Positions 36,269 to 44,029 of a stretch of 55,095 nucleotides of DNA are shown here, in pieces (the first letter of the stretch is position 1; every line of letters starts with the position of its first letter). Below the pieces are notes generated by a model that worked only from the letters and a program-made list of their open reading frames with translations, did no database searches and had not been told where the DNA came from. Source of the DNA: Woeseiaceae bacterium (GTDB lineage: Bacteria; Pseudomonadota; Gammaproteobacteria; Steroidobacterales; Woeseiaceae). The translations under genes were made by a program, and so were the position numbers. Where the stretch lies: positions 1 to 55,095 of the forward strand of contig JAHEFD010000012.1 of the NCBI GenBank assembly GCA_024640345.1, given 5' to 3'.

Positions 36269-38551
36269 TCAGGTGCCAGCGTCGGCACCCATCAATTCCA
36301 GCAGCAGCCGTTGTGCCGGCCGGTAGTTTGGTGCGACATCCAGCGCAAGCAGGAGCTGTCCCTGCGATTCAGCTTTATTACCCAGCGCATGATGCGCCTT
36401 TGCCATTCGAAAATGGGCAGTTGCCCGGTCGTGCGGATCAAGTTCCAGTGCAATCGTAAATTCCTGCAATGCCTCCATGGCGCGGTTTTCTTCGAGCAAG
36501 AGCTCGCCCAATACACCATGCAACTCCTGGTCGAGGGGATCAACCATGTTGACACTCTGGTAGGCCTCAATGGCCTCGGCCGTCCGTCCGGCATCCTGCA
36601 ACCAGAGGGCGAGCCTCTTCAGCGAAGCAGGCGCATACCCGCCCTGCTTCCAGAACGTCTCCAGCGCGGCCATTGCCTCATCATGATGGCCCAGCTCCTC
36701 GTTCGCCCTCGCCAGCGCAAGATAAGGACTGTCCGGTTCGACATACTGCGGCAGCATACTGATGAGGTGTTCGGCTGAAGTGACGATATCCTGCCACTGG
36801 CCCTCAGCCACAAGCTCAACGATCGATGACTGCGCGTGATGCCATTCGTCAAGGCTCGAAAGAAAATCGCCGTGATCGCGATCGACGAATCGCGCAAATT
36901 CATGATCGAACGCGGATGGTGATATACCGAGAACAGCTTCTATCGCCTCTCCCGTTTGCATGCCGTTCTTAAAGCTTTGCAGCATTCCTCTCAGCTTGTC
37001 AGTGCCATAGTTTTCGTCGATAAACTGGCAAACAAGGCCCGCCTGCATATAGGAAACGATTACCTGTTCTTCATAGGTCGGCCTGATAAACCCTTCATCG
37101 AGTTCCGCGACCGGAAGAAAACGATCACCTTTCATTGCACTGTAAACAGTCATCGGAATTCGCACGCCGGGATTCGGGCCGCTGCGCCATTCCTCGAACA
37201 CCGATACGCCTTCGCTAAACCAGCGCGGCACCAGGTGATCCGTTGCTTCGAGCGTGAACACGTGAGCCATTTCATGCCAAAGCGTCGTTCCCCACTGGAA
37301 CTGCTCCGGCGGGCGGCCTGATGGTGAATCCATTGCAACGACGTAACCGAAGGTCGCACCAAGAATACCGAGCCCCGGCATACCGGCTGTTCGAACCGCA
37401 AAATCCTCGTGATCCGGATACATCTCGACGACAACCGGCTCTTTCAGTTCAAATCCATAGCGACCCGTGAATTCCTCGATGCTGTCGCGGGCCAGCCTGG
37501 CGGCATACGGGACAATGATGGCAGCTTCGTCCCGGTGCAGTCGAAACGTAATTGGCAGGACACCTTTTTCCGGTGTTTCGGGATCGTTGATCAGCTGGAA
37601 ATTTTCGAACGAATCCAAAAGGCGCAATGTGTTAACCGCTTTGGGACTGAACGGGTCTTCGTTGTACGCGATTTCCAGGTGTTTTCGTGCGCGGCTCATC
37701 TGGTTGTCACGCAACAGGTTCACACCAAGCTCCTCATGCGCTTCCGCCAGCCCGGGATCGATGTCCACCGCTTTCTGGTAGAGATCGATGGCGTCGCGAT
37801 AACGACGCGTGATCACGTAAAAATGCGCCGGAATTGCGTAGATGTCACCGAAATGCGGATTGGCCTCCAGTGAAATCGATGTATAGCTGCTCTCGGTCAC
37901 GTTATTCAGGAGATCTGCGGCAGCGCGCAACGCATAGAGCTCGAGCAGCGGCCAGTCGTTTTGCTCGAGCAGCTCCTCGGCTTTGTTGAGTGCATCGAAA
38001 CCCTGGGAATAATTGCTGCTCTCTAGCGAGACGCGCGCCACGACCAGCCAGGCGGCGCCACGCGCACCCGCGTCCCGCGTCGAATCAGACAGCAGCGGCT
38101 CGAGATAGGTGTTGGCTGCGTCATCGAAGCCGCCTACCAGCACCCTGGCGGCACCGAGTGTTGCAAATTCGCTCTCCGGGTCAATCGCGAGCGCTTCACG
38201 ATAGAGGTTCATTGCCTCATCATCCTGATGCGTATCGGCGAACAGGTCACCCCAGCGAACACGAATCGACGCATCTTCCGGATTATTCCGCGCCGCGTCG
38301 CGAAACAGTTGATTAGCCAGCTGCAGGTCGCCCAGTGCCCACGCCACTTCGGCCTGAACTGCCACGCTGCCGTGGGTTCGCAGAAGCTCCCGGTAGCACG
38401 GATCTGATTCCGCCAGCCGACCCTGCCAGTGCAACCGGTCGCAACGCAACAGGTCGGGGTCTGTTACGGCGCCGTAGTGAATATCGCGCGCACAGGCAAT
38501 CGTCGCCCCGAACAGGCAAAGGATCAGCAGAAGCCTGGCACAGTGAATCAA
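36269..38551 (-). CDS. TPR protein with gluzincin (peptidase MA-like) domain
   Basis: 760 residues starting at a TTG that overlaps the upstream stop (TTGA), with GAAGGAGA ribosome site at good spacing. A signal sequence (LLLILCLFGATIACA) makes it exported. TPR repeats occupy about 30-310 and again about 610-750. In between is a metallopeptidase domain with HEMAH at 426-430 and the third-ligand Glu in RWFSEGVSVFEEW, the gluzincin pattern of peptidase-MA-like proteins. Zinc ligands look intact, so it may be an active periplasmic protease held by TPRs. Its place inside a MoxR operon is unusual in my experience. Confidence 0.85.
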   Translation of the reverse strand: MIHCARLLLILCLFGATIACARDIHYGAVTDPDLLRCDRLHWQGRLAESDPCYRELLRTHGSVAVQAEVAWALGDLQLANQLFRDAARNNPEDASIRVRWGDLFADTHQDDEAMNLYREALAIDPESEFATLGAARVLVGGFDDAANTYLEPLLSDSTRDAGARGAAWLVVARVSLESSNYSQGFDALNKAEELLEQNDWPLLELYALRAAADLLNNVTESSYTSISLEANPHFGDIYAIPAHFYVITRRYRDAIDLYQKAVDIDPGLAEAHEELGVNLLRDNQMSRARKHLEIAYNEDPFSPKAVNTLRLLDSFENFQLINDPETPEKGVLPITFRLHRDEAAIIVPYAARLARDSIEEFTGRYGFELKEPVVVEMYPDHEDFAVRTAGMPGLGILGATFGYVVAMDSPSGRPPEQFQWGTTLWHEMAHVFTLEATDHLVPRWFSEGVSVFEEWRSGPNPGVRIPMTVYSAMKGDRFLPVAELDEGFIRPTYEEQVIVSYMQAGLVCQFIDENYGTDKLRGMLQSFKNGMQTGEAIEAVLGISPSAFDHEFARFVDRDHGDFLSSLDEWHHAQSSIVELVAEGQWQDIVTSAEHLISMLPQYVEPDSPYLALARANEELGHHDEAMAALETFWKQGGYAPASLKRLALWLQDAGRTAEAIEAYQSVNMVDPLDQELHGVLGELLLEENRAMEALQEFTIALELDPHDRATAHFRMAKAHHALGNKAESQGQLLLALDVAPNYRPAQRLLLELMGADAGT

Positions 38552-39453
38552 CGTTCGAGTTCTCCTTCGCGTTGTTCGATCTGATCCTCGACTCTCGCGA
38601 GGTCCAGCATGTTTCTGAGCAATTCGGCCTGGTATTCATCGGCTGTCATTGCATCCCGGCGGAGGCGCAATTCTTCGATCTCTGAGTTGAGCTCATCACG
38701 CGATGCCACCAGGCGACGGAGTTCTTCGTCGTCTGTTCCCGCGGCCCGCCCGCCGAGCCGGGCCAGCCCGAATCGAGAAGCCGCTGTCCCGCTGATTTGC
38801 GGATGTTCGGTCGCAAGCTGTCCATTGCGTTCGAAGTAATCTCCAACCTGGCGATCGGCGAATTGAAATGCTTCGCCAGCGGTCACAATGAGATTCTTGT
38901 CAAGATCCGCCGCATCACTCGACAACGCAGCTGCGAAATAATTGCCGAATCGTGTTGCATGTCTTTCGACACCGCTCCTGGTCGCAAGAATCAGGGTACG
39001 CCCATCCCGCTCCAGCAATTCCAGGATCGCTCCGCTGGAGCTGCCCGTATTGACGATCAATTGATTGCTCGCCGGCAACCCATCCAGCATATCCTTGAGG
39101 TCGCCATCCGTAATGTCCGGCCCGGCGATGTTGAACTTGTATTCATAGTCGTCAAAGCTGCCATGCCCGACCAGGAAGACAGCGAGGCGATCGTCAACCT
39201 GCAATCGATTCTGAAGTTCTGCGAAGAAGTCGATGACCCGATCACGAGTATAGTTGCCGTTACGGAAAACCTGCAGACCGCCATCCGGCGTTAAAGCAGC
39301 AGTTGCAGTTTCTATCGCGGCAACCTGGGTCGCGAATTCCTCCGTGTAACGATCGTCACCACCGAGCCCTTCGATGACGACGACCTGTAATTCAGCAACA
39401 GCCGCCACCGGCAGAATGAACAGCCCGCATAACCATAATTTCAGGTGACTCAT
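38548..39453 (-). CDS. Exported caspase-fold (C13-like) protein with Ser at the catalytic Cys position
   Basis: 301 residues from the ATG at 39453 (ATGA overlap with the upstream stop); a signal peptide runs to AAVAE. The core reads like clan CD peptidases: VVVIEGLGGDDRY, FLVGHGSFDDYEYKFNIAGPD with the His at 97, then QLIVNTGSSSGAILE where xxCxSG is expected, so Ser138 replaces Cys. TRSGVERHATRFGNYFAAAL follows. The C-terminus is a charged coiled coil (about 245-301, LRRLVASRDELNSEIEELRL). A pseudopeptidase or a serine variant; I vaguely recall Cys-less relatives beside other MoxR loci. Confidence 0.75.
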   Translation of the reverse strand: MSHLKLWLCGLFILPVAAVAELQVVVIEGLGGDDRYTEEFATQVAAIETATAALTPDGGLQVFRNGNYTRDRVIDFFAELQNRLQVDDRLAVFLVGHGSFDDYEYKFNIAGPDITDGDLKDMLDGLPASNQLIVNTGSSSGAILELLERDGRTLILATRSGVERHATRFGNYFAAALSSDAADLDKNLIVTAGEAFQFADRQVGDYFERNGQLATEHPQISGTAASRFGLARLGGRAAGTDDEELRRLVASRDELNSEIEELRLRRDAMTADEYQAELLRNMLDLARVEDQIEQREGELER

Positions 39454-41684
39454 ATCGAACCCCAGCGACGGCGAAGCAGCCACTCACCTGCCTTGAGCAA
39501 CAGCAGCAGCAGAAAGAACGCCGGGGCATCCCAGGCGGCGCGATATTCAGTTTCGGTAATGCCTGAGCTCGAATACCGCAACAGGTCCGGGAGACCGGCC
39601 AGGTCGCCCGCTTCGAAATACCGGCCTCCGGTCACTTCGGACAGTCTCTGCAACAGCGCCGCGTTCTTGCGGAAATTGAAATGTTCTGCCTGGCCGGACT
39701 CATGCAGCAGGCTGGTTCTGCTAACGGCTAACGGCTCGCCGTTTCGTTCTGCCACCGCTTCGAAATACCAGGTACCTGACTGCGACGGCTTGAGCGTCCC
39801 CACAAATACGCCGGATTCATCCGCGGCGGGCAGCATTGCAACCGAAAAAGTCTCGCCATTTTCGTGGGATGCAACGGCCGTTACACCTATATCATCGACC
39901 GGCCTGAATGCGTCGTCCCGAAATTCGGCTCGCAGCCTGATATCCACATCACCCGGAATCCCATCGGCCACGAGGGAAACGTTTTCGGGCGCGCTGGCAA
40001 CAAGAGCGCGAAGAATCTGCCGCCAAAACGTTTCATGCCGCTGATCTTCAAGCGGCATACTCATCTGCCATCGCCAAGTTCCGCCGGAAGCGAGAATGTA
40101 GGCATGGCCACGACCGAATGTTTGAGTCATCAGTATGGGTACCTGGCCGACGTCCGTATTGGCGTTGAGCAGCACAACCGCCGCTGGCTTCAGGCTCCCG
40201 GTCAGTTGATAGTCAGCGATCTCAGGCAGCTCCCGCCAGGCCGCCTGGTTTTCCTCCCGGTCGGCGGAAAACCGCAACATCTCGTTACCGGCGCCTTGTG
40301 GTGTCAGCAGCACCGACGCCCTTTTGCGGTGGAAGGAATCCGTTGTCGTCGCCGGCAGCCGGGCCGGGAGGACATCGGCGATCGCCGACTGCCCCCAGCC
40401 GCCGTTGCCAAGACCATTGGGGCCGGCAAGCATCAGCAGGCTGCCGCCACGCTCGCTGACGAAGTCCCTGATCATCCGCTGCTGCGCTTCTGACAAAGAC
40501 GCAGCCTCGACACTACCGATGATGAGCGCATCATAAGCAAACAGCTCATCCCGTGTGGTCGGAAAACCATCCTGCAATTGTTCCGGTGAATCGATGCCCT
40601 GGCGATAAAACTTGTTGGGACTGACACGAAGCAGTGTTGCAAGCCCAAGGTCTTCATCATTGCCGACAGCGCGTCTCAGAAACTTGTACTCCCAGCGTGG
40701 TTCGCCCTCGAAGTACAAAATCCGATATTGTTGCTTCGCAACGTCAACGAGGACTGATTGCGAATTATTGCGCAATTCCTCTTCGATCGTTCCACCATCA
40801 ACGCTGAAACGGAGCTCGTGGGGCCCGGCGTCTTCGAGGTTTACTTCGATCCATGCCGTGGTGGAATTGACTCCCGGGCCCAATTCCACCGGCACCAGCT
40901 GCAGGAGAGCGTCACCGTCGTAAACTTTGACTTGCGTACTCGCCGCAGCATCGTGCCGAATAGTTACGCGCGCAGTCACTGTCGAGCCAGGCAGCGCGCG
41001 ATCGGGCACAGCGACCGCCGATAGCTCGACATCATCCGGTATTTCGCTGAGCCCAACGCCGATCGTGTGGACGGGCACACCGAACGAAGCAATTTCGGCC
41101 AGCTCTTCCGCGCCAAGTGCACCGCCAGTATCGGCGCCGTCGGAACTCAACACGATAGCCGCTAATGAACTGAATCTTGCTTCCTCGAGAATCCGCAGCA
41201 GCGAGTCGGCAATTGATGTTGCATTCCCTGTCGGCGTTGAGTTGATAAACGAGGTAACCGCTTCCGCCGATACACCGAGTTCGTAGTGCCGGACCGAGAA
41301 CTCGGGTGCGTCTTCATCCTCGACGACGCTGGCCAGGCTTTCCATCGCCGCCTGAAAACGAGTAACTGGTGTGCCATAGGCCATACTCGCTGATCGATCG
41401 AGAACGAGTGCGACCGTGTTGTCACCCTCTCGTATTCTTTCAGTCGTCAACGTCGGCTGCAGGAGCATCAGGATGACGACCGAAACCATCGCGAGCTGCA
41501 AGGAGCCAACGGCAGCCAGGTACATCCAGCCGGCGCTCCTGCGCCGGGCATTGAGGCCCGCGACAATCAGCAAAACAGCGAGAGCGGAAAGGGTCACCAA
41601 CAGCCACTGTGGCCAGTCACTCGCAAATATCAGATCGCTTCGAGCGTAATCCTCGCGAGCGTATTTGAAAAAGAATTCAAACAA
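39450..41684 (-). CDS. Membrane vWA protein with glutamine amidotransferase-like domain
   Basis: 744 residues starting at a TTG (MFEFFFKYAREDYARS), 12 bp after the DUF4159 stop. Two membrane helices (near 27-45 and 55-76), then a vWA domain with MIDAS motif LDRSASMAYG (Asp96), a beta-rich region, and a class I GATase-like fold (ILYFEGEPRWEYKFLRRAV; DALIIGSVEAASLSEAQQRM; GGSLLMLAGPNGLGNGGWG). A C-terminal helix (FFLLLLLLKAGEWLL) anchors the end. The catalytic Cys of true amidotransferases is not evident, so the domain is probably structural or binding. Typical partner of MoxR/DUF58/BatA. Confidence 0.85.
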   Translation of the reverse strand: MFEFFFKYAREDYARSDLIFASDWPQWLLVTLSALAVLLIVAGLNARRRSAGWMYLAAVGSLQLAMVSVVILMLLQPTLTTERIREGDNTVALVLDRSASMAYGTPVTRFQAAMESLASVVEDEDAPEFSVRHYELGVSAEAVTSFINSTPTGNATSIADSLLRILEEARFSSLAAIVLSSDGADTGGALGAEELAEIASFGVPVHTIGVGLSEIPDDVELSAVAVPDRALPGSTVTARVTIRHDAAASTQVKVYDGDALLQLVPVELGPGVNSTTAWIEVNLEDAGPHELRFSVDGGTIEEELRNNSQSVLVDVAKQQYRILYFEGEPRWEYKFLRRAVGNDEDLGLATLLRVSPNKFYRQGIDSPEQLQDGFPTTRDELFAYDALIIGSVEAASLSEAQQRMIRDFVSERGGSLLMLAGPNGLGNGGWGQSAIADVLPARLPATTTDSFHRKRASVLLTPQGAGNEMLRFSADREENQAAWRELPEIADYQLTGSLKPAAVVLLNANTDVGQVPILMTQTFGRGHAYILASGGTWRWQMSMPLEDQRHETFWRQILRALVASAPENVSLVADGIPGDVDIRLRAEFRDDAFRPVDDIGVTAVASHENGETFSVAMLPAADESGVFVGTLKPSQSGTWYFEAVAERNGEPLAVSRTSLLHESGQAEHFNFRKNAALLQRLSEVTGGRYFEAGDLAGLPDLLRYSSSGITETEYRAAWDAPAFFLLLLLLKAGEWLLRRRWGSI

Positions 41685-41696
41685 CGGTCAGGCTCA

Positions 41697-42500
41697 TTAG
41701 TGGGTCATCGCGTAGACGAGGTAGTTGATGCCAAATCGATAGGCAAGCGCAGTCATGTTTTCCGGATAGTCAGGCCAGTCCGCATGCTCCCAGGCATCGC
41801 CGATATCCATGTTGAAATTGATAGCAACCATCAGTCGGCCTTCATCATCGTAAATACCGCGCCAGTGGGGCGTATAACCATCCTGCTCCCAGGTAACACC
41901 TGAATAGATAAACTGGCGGGACGGGATCTGTATTCGCTGGTCGAGATCGTAGATTACGTGAAAGGCTTCGTCGTCTTCGGGAATGTCGATGATGGGCCTG
42001 TCCGGGAAAACTCTTTCCATCGAGCTGACAAACGCCGCCCACTCCCATGTTCCATGAAAATCATCGACCATCAGGAACCCGCCGCGGAGAAGGTAATCGC
42101 GAATGTGGGCAGCTTCCCGGTCATCGAGATACCAGTAACCGACTTCCACGGCGTAGATCCACGGATAGTCATAGATCTCTTCATCGAGCGGCGTGAGAAT
42201 TTTCGACTGATCGGCAACCGCGACCCGGGTCAGGCGATCAACTCCCCTCGAAAAATGATACTCGGCATCCGGCCAGTCCGTTTGCCATCGCTGGCGTCGG
42301 CCATAGTAACCACCGCCATAGCCGCCGCGGCCGTAACTGTTTGAGGAATAGGCCAGCCTGACGAATTGAAATTCACCGCCAGATCCAGGCGAAAGCCGCG
42401 TCGTATTGTCGGCGTCCGGGATTGCCGTCTGCGCCCAGACGCCCGCCGTCACGATTGACAGTACGAGAGCAATCCATGCCATCCTGGCGGGCTTCGGCAT
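41697..42500 (-). CDS. DUF4159 exported protein, copy 1
   Basis: 267 residues from the ATG at 42500; upstream frame extension overlaps the HTH gene antisense and is not coding. Signal peptide (MAWIALVLSIVTAGVWAQ). A Gly/Tyr/Arg-rich insert (GRGGYGGGYYGRR) precedes the DUF4159 core: DAEYHFSRGVDRLT, YPWIYAVEVGYWYL, GGFLMVDDFHGTWEW, and MNMDIGDAWEHADWP-like C-terminus ending YLVYAMTH. The fold is GATase/Rossmann-like by family knowledge; function unknown. First gene of the tightly packed run through BatA, 92 bp after the ArsR-like gene. Confidence 0.87.
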   Translation of the reverse strand: MPKPARMAWIALVLSIVTAGVWAQTAIPDADNTTRLSPGSGGEFQFVRLAYSSNSYGRGGYGGGYYGRRQRWQTDWPDAEYHFSRGVDRLTRVAVADQSKILTPLDEEIYDYPWIYAVEVGYWYLDDREAAHIRDYLLRGGFLMVDDFHGTWEWAAFVSSMERVFPDRPIIDIPEDDEAFHVIYDLDQRIQIPSRQFIYSGVTWEQDGYTPHWRGIYDDEGRLMVAINFNMDIGDAWEHADWPDYPENMTALAYRFGINYLVYAMTH

Positions 42501-42549
42501 ATTGACAAGTTCCTGAATAGGTCCGGCTATATTACAGACCTCGTGCCGT

Positions 42550-42562
42550 GTGAATAAATTCA
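42550..42562. promoter_or_regulatory. Possible half operator upstream of the DUF4159-MoxR operon
   Basis: GTGAATAAATTCA contains the exact 9-mer GTGAATAAA that forms each arm of the 26-bp repeat at 43223-43248, here about 50 bp upstream of the DUF4159 start. Weak alone, because the same 9-mer also occurs inside the AhpD-like gene (9892-9900). Confidence 0.3.
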
Positions 42563-42575
42563 ATCGAATTGATTT

Positions 42576-42593
42576 GCCAGCGTCCTCGCTGGC
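42576..42593 (-). other. Stem-loop at the end of the ArsR-like gene
   Basis: On the transcribed strand GCCAGCG-AGGA-CGCTGGC forms a perfect 7-bp hairpin touching the stop codon of the ArsR-like gene. No U-tract follows, so it may be an RNA-stabilising or partial attenuator element ahead of the DUF4159 operon rather than a terminator. Confidence 0.35.
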
Positions 42594-43168
42594 TAACCGG
42601 GCTCGGGGCGCCGATAGAATGTGAGCAACCCCGCGTAGGCCACGCTGCCATCGGGGTCGACTTCCTCCGCTGACAAGCCATCGCATTCCTCCAGCCACGC
42701 CTCAAGCTTCTTTCGCAATTCTGCAGCAACCTCAGGCGAACCACGAATCACAAACCTTGCCAGCAGTGGCGAATCCTCGTCGCTTTGGGTGCTGTCGCCA
42801 TTGTCCCCCAACAGGCGAACAAGGTCAGATTCCGTGTCCCTGATTAACGACCGCATCATTTCCACTGCTTCGTCGCGGACCCCGGCTGCCGGGGAGAACA
42901 ACTGGGGATCGACCTCGAACCGATCGGCGACCGTCTTGTAATAACGCTCGATTGTCCCCCGCTTCGGCTTTTCCTCAACCAGTTTCAGAAGCCCCTCTTC
43001 AACCAGCGCATCGACATGACGGTAAAGCCGTGGCGCCTTTTCGCCCATCTTGTCCGCCACCTGCTTGGTGGTTGCCGGCACGCCGGCAAAACCCTCGATC
43101 AGCCTCAGCTTAAAGGGATCGGTCAGCAATTTCGCCTGTTCGAGCCGCCTGACGATGTAGGTATCCAT
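42593..43168 (-). CDS. ArsR-like winged-helix regulator
   Basis: 191 residues. An N-terminal winged helix (KLLTDPFKLRLIEGFA, TTKQVADKMGEKAPRLYRHVDALVEEGLL, then RYYKTVADRFEV) is followed by a helical C-terminal domain of unknown ligand. No metal-binding Cys pair is seen, so this is not a classical ArsR metal sensor; it belongs to the larger HTH_20-type group. It diverges from the CPBP protease gene over a 111-bp gap holding a 26-bp perfect palindrome, and is followed on its own strand by the DUF4159-MoxR run. It probably represses itself and the CPBP gene. Confidence 0.87.
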   Translation of the reverse strand: MDTYIVRRLEQAKLLTDPFKLRLIEGFAGVPATTKQVADKMGEKAPRLYRHVDALVEEGLLKLVEEKPKRGTIERYYKTVADRFEVDPQLFSPAAGVRDEAVEMMRSLIRDTESDLVRLLGDNGDSTQSDEDSPLLARFVIRGSPEVAAELRKKLEAWLEECDGLSAEEVDPDGSVAYAGLLTFYRRPEPG

Positions 43169-43207
43169 TTATGTAAGTCCTTGTTATTAAGGCATAATCG
43201 AAAATAA

Positions 43208-43277
43208 TTGACTATTCACAGAAACGTGAATAAACTTTTATTCACGTTATTATAAATATTCATATAACCGGAAACAA
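43208..43277. promoter_or_regulatory. Divergent promoters over a 26-bp perfect inverted repeat
   Basis: Arms AACGTGAATAAA (43223-43234) and TTTATTCACGTT (43237-43248) are perfect with a CT centre. Plus-strand promoter for the CPBP gene: TTGACT (43208-43213), 17 bp, TAAACT (43231-43236), so the -10 is at the centre of the repeat. Minus-strand promoter for the ArsR-like gene: TTGTTT (43277-43272), 17 bp, TATAAT (43254-43249), with the repeat directly after the -10. One bound dimer would cover both. Confidence 0.75.
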
Positions 43278-43279
43278 TC

Positions 43280-44029
43280 ATGACCCTCGCTGACCACCTG
43301 TTCGCCATTATCCTGGTTGTCATACACCCGATCGTTGGCTACCTCAGCTTCAAGCGCCTGCTGCGACGCCTCGCCGCGGGCGAGACCATCGATCGAATTG
43401 GCCTTTACATGAATACCATTTCGGGACACTGGACATTGTTCCTGGTAATCCTGGTGCTCTGGCGGTGGAACGAGCGCGACTGGGTCACGCTGGGTTTTGG
43501 ATTGAAAGCGAATATGGCCTTCATGATCGGCGCGGTACTGGCAGTAGCGGCCATCGTTTTCCTGGCAAAACAGGGCCGACAGGCTGCGGCAGCAGATATC
43601 GGCGAGATCCGGAAAATTCGAGAAAAACTGGGCAGGCTCGAGATCATTATTCCAAGGAATGGCAACGAACTCGGTCGCTTTAATGGTCTGGCGCTGACGG
43701 CCGGCATCGTTGAAGAAACGCTCTGGCGTGGCTTTATCATCTGGTATTTCAGCCAGTTCCTGCCGCTCTGGGCGGCAGCGCTGCTCTGTGTGCTCGGTTT
43801 CGGGCTGGCGCATGCATACCAGGGCATCGACAACCTGCCGACGATCACGCTGGTTGGAGCAGTGCTGACACTATTGTTCCTGCTGACCGGGTCGCTGTGG
43901 CTCCCGATGGTCCTGCATGCCGCTATCGACGTTTTTCAGGGGCGAATGGCCTACGACATCATTCGACGAAGCGACGCCGCGCCGATTCAGCCACGCAACA
44001 GTGAGTCGATTGCGTCTAATGCGTCATAG
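43280..44029 (+). CDS. CPBP-family intramembrane metalloprotease (CAAX protease-like)
   Basis: 249 residues, multi-pass membrane. The three CPBP motifs are present: VEETLWRGF (Glu145-Glu146, Arg150), FGLAHAYQG (FxxxH) and VLHAAIDVF (HxxxD). These Glu/His form the metal site of Rce1-like glutamyl proteases. A charged cytoplasmic loop lies around 95-130. In bacteria such proteins cleave anti-sigma factors, bacteriocin leaders or unknown membrane targets. It is controlled from the 26-bp operator shared with the ArsR-like gene and overlaps the convergent DUF4159 copy 2 by 14 bp. Confidence 0.9.
   Translation: MTLADHLFAIILVVIHPIVGYLSFKRLLRRLAAGETIDRIGLYMNTISGHWTLFLVILVLWRWNERDWVTLGFGLKANMAFMIGAVLAVAAIVFLAKQGRQAAAADIGEIRKIREKLGRLEIIIPRNGNELGRFNGLALTAGIVEETLWRGFIIWYFSQFLPLWAAALLCVLGFGLAHAYQGIDNLPTITLVGAVLTLLFLLTGSLWLPMVLHAAIDVFQGRMAYDIIRRSDAAPIQPRNSESIASNAS

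Noticed and set aside
42550-42562. Treating GTGAATAAA as strong proof of an ArsR regulon
   Set aside because: The same 9-mer occurs in the coding sequence of the AhpD-like gene, so it was kept only as a weak candidate.
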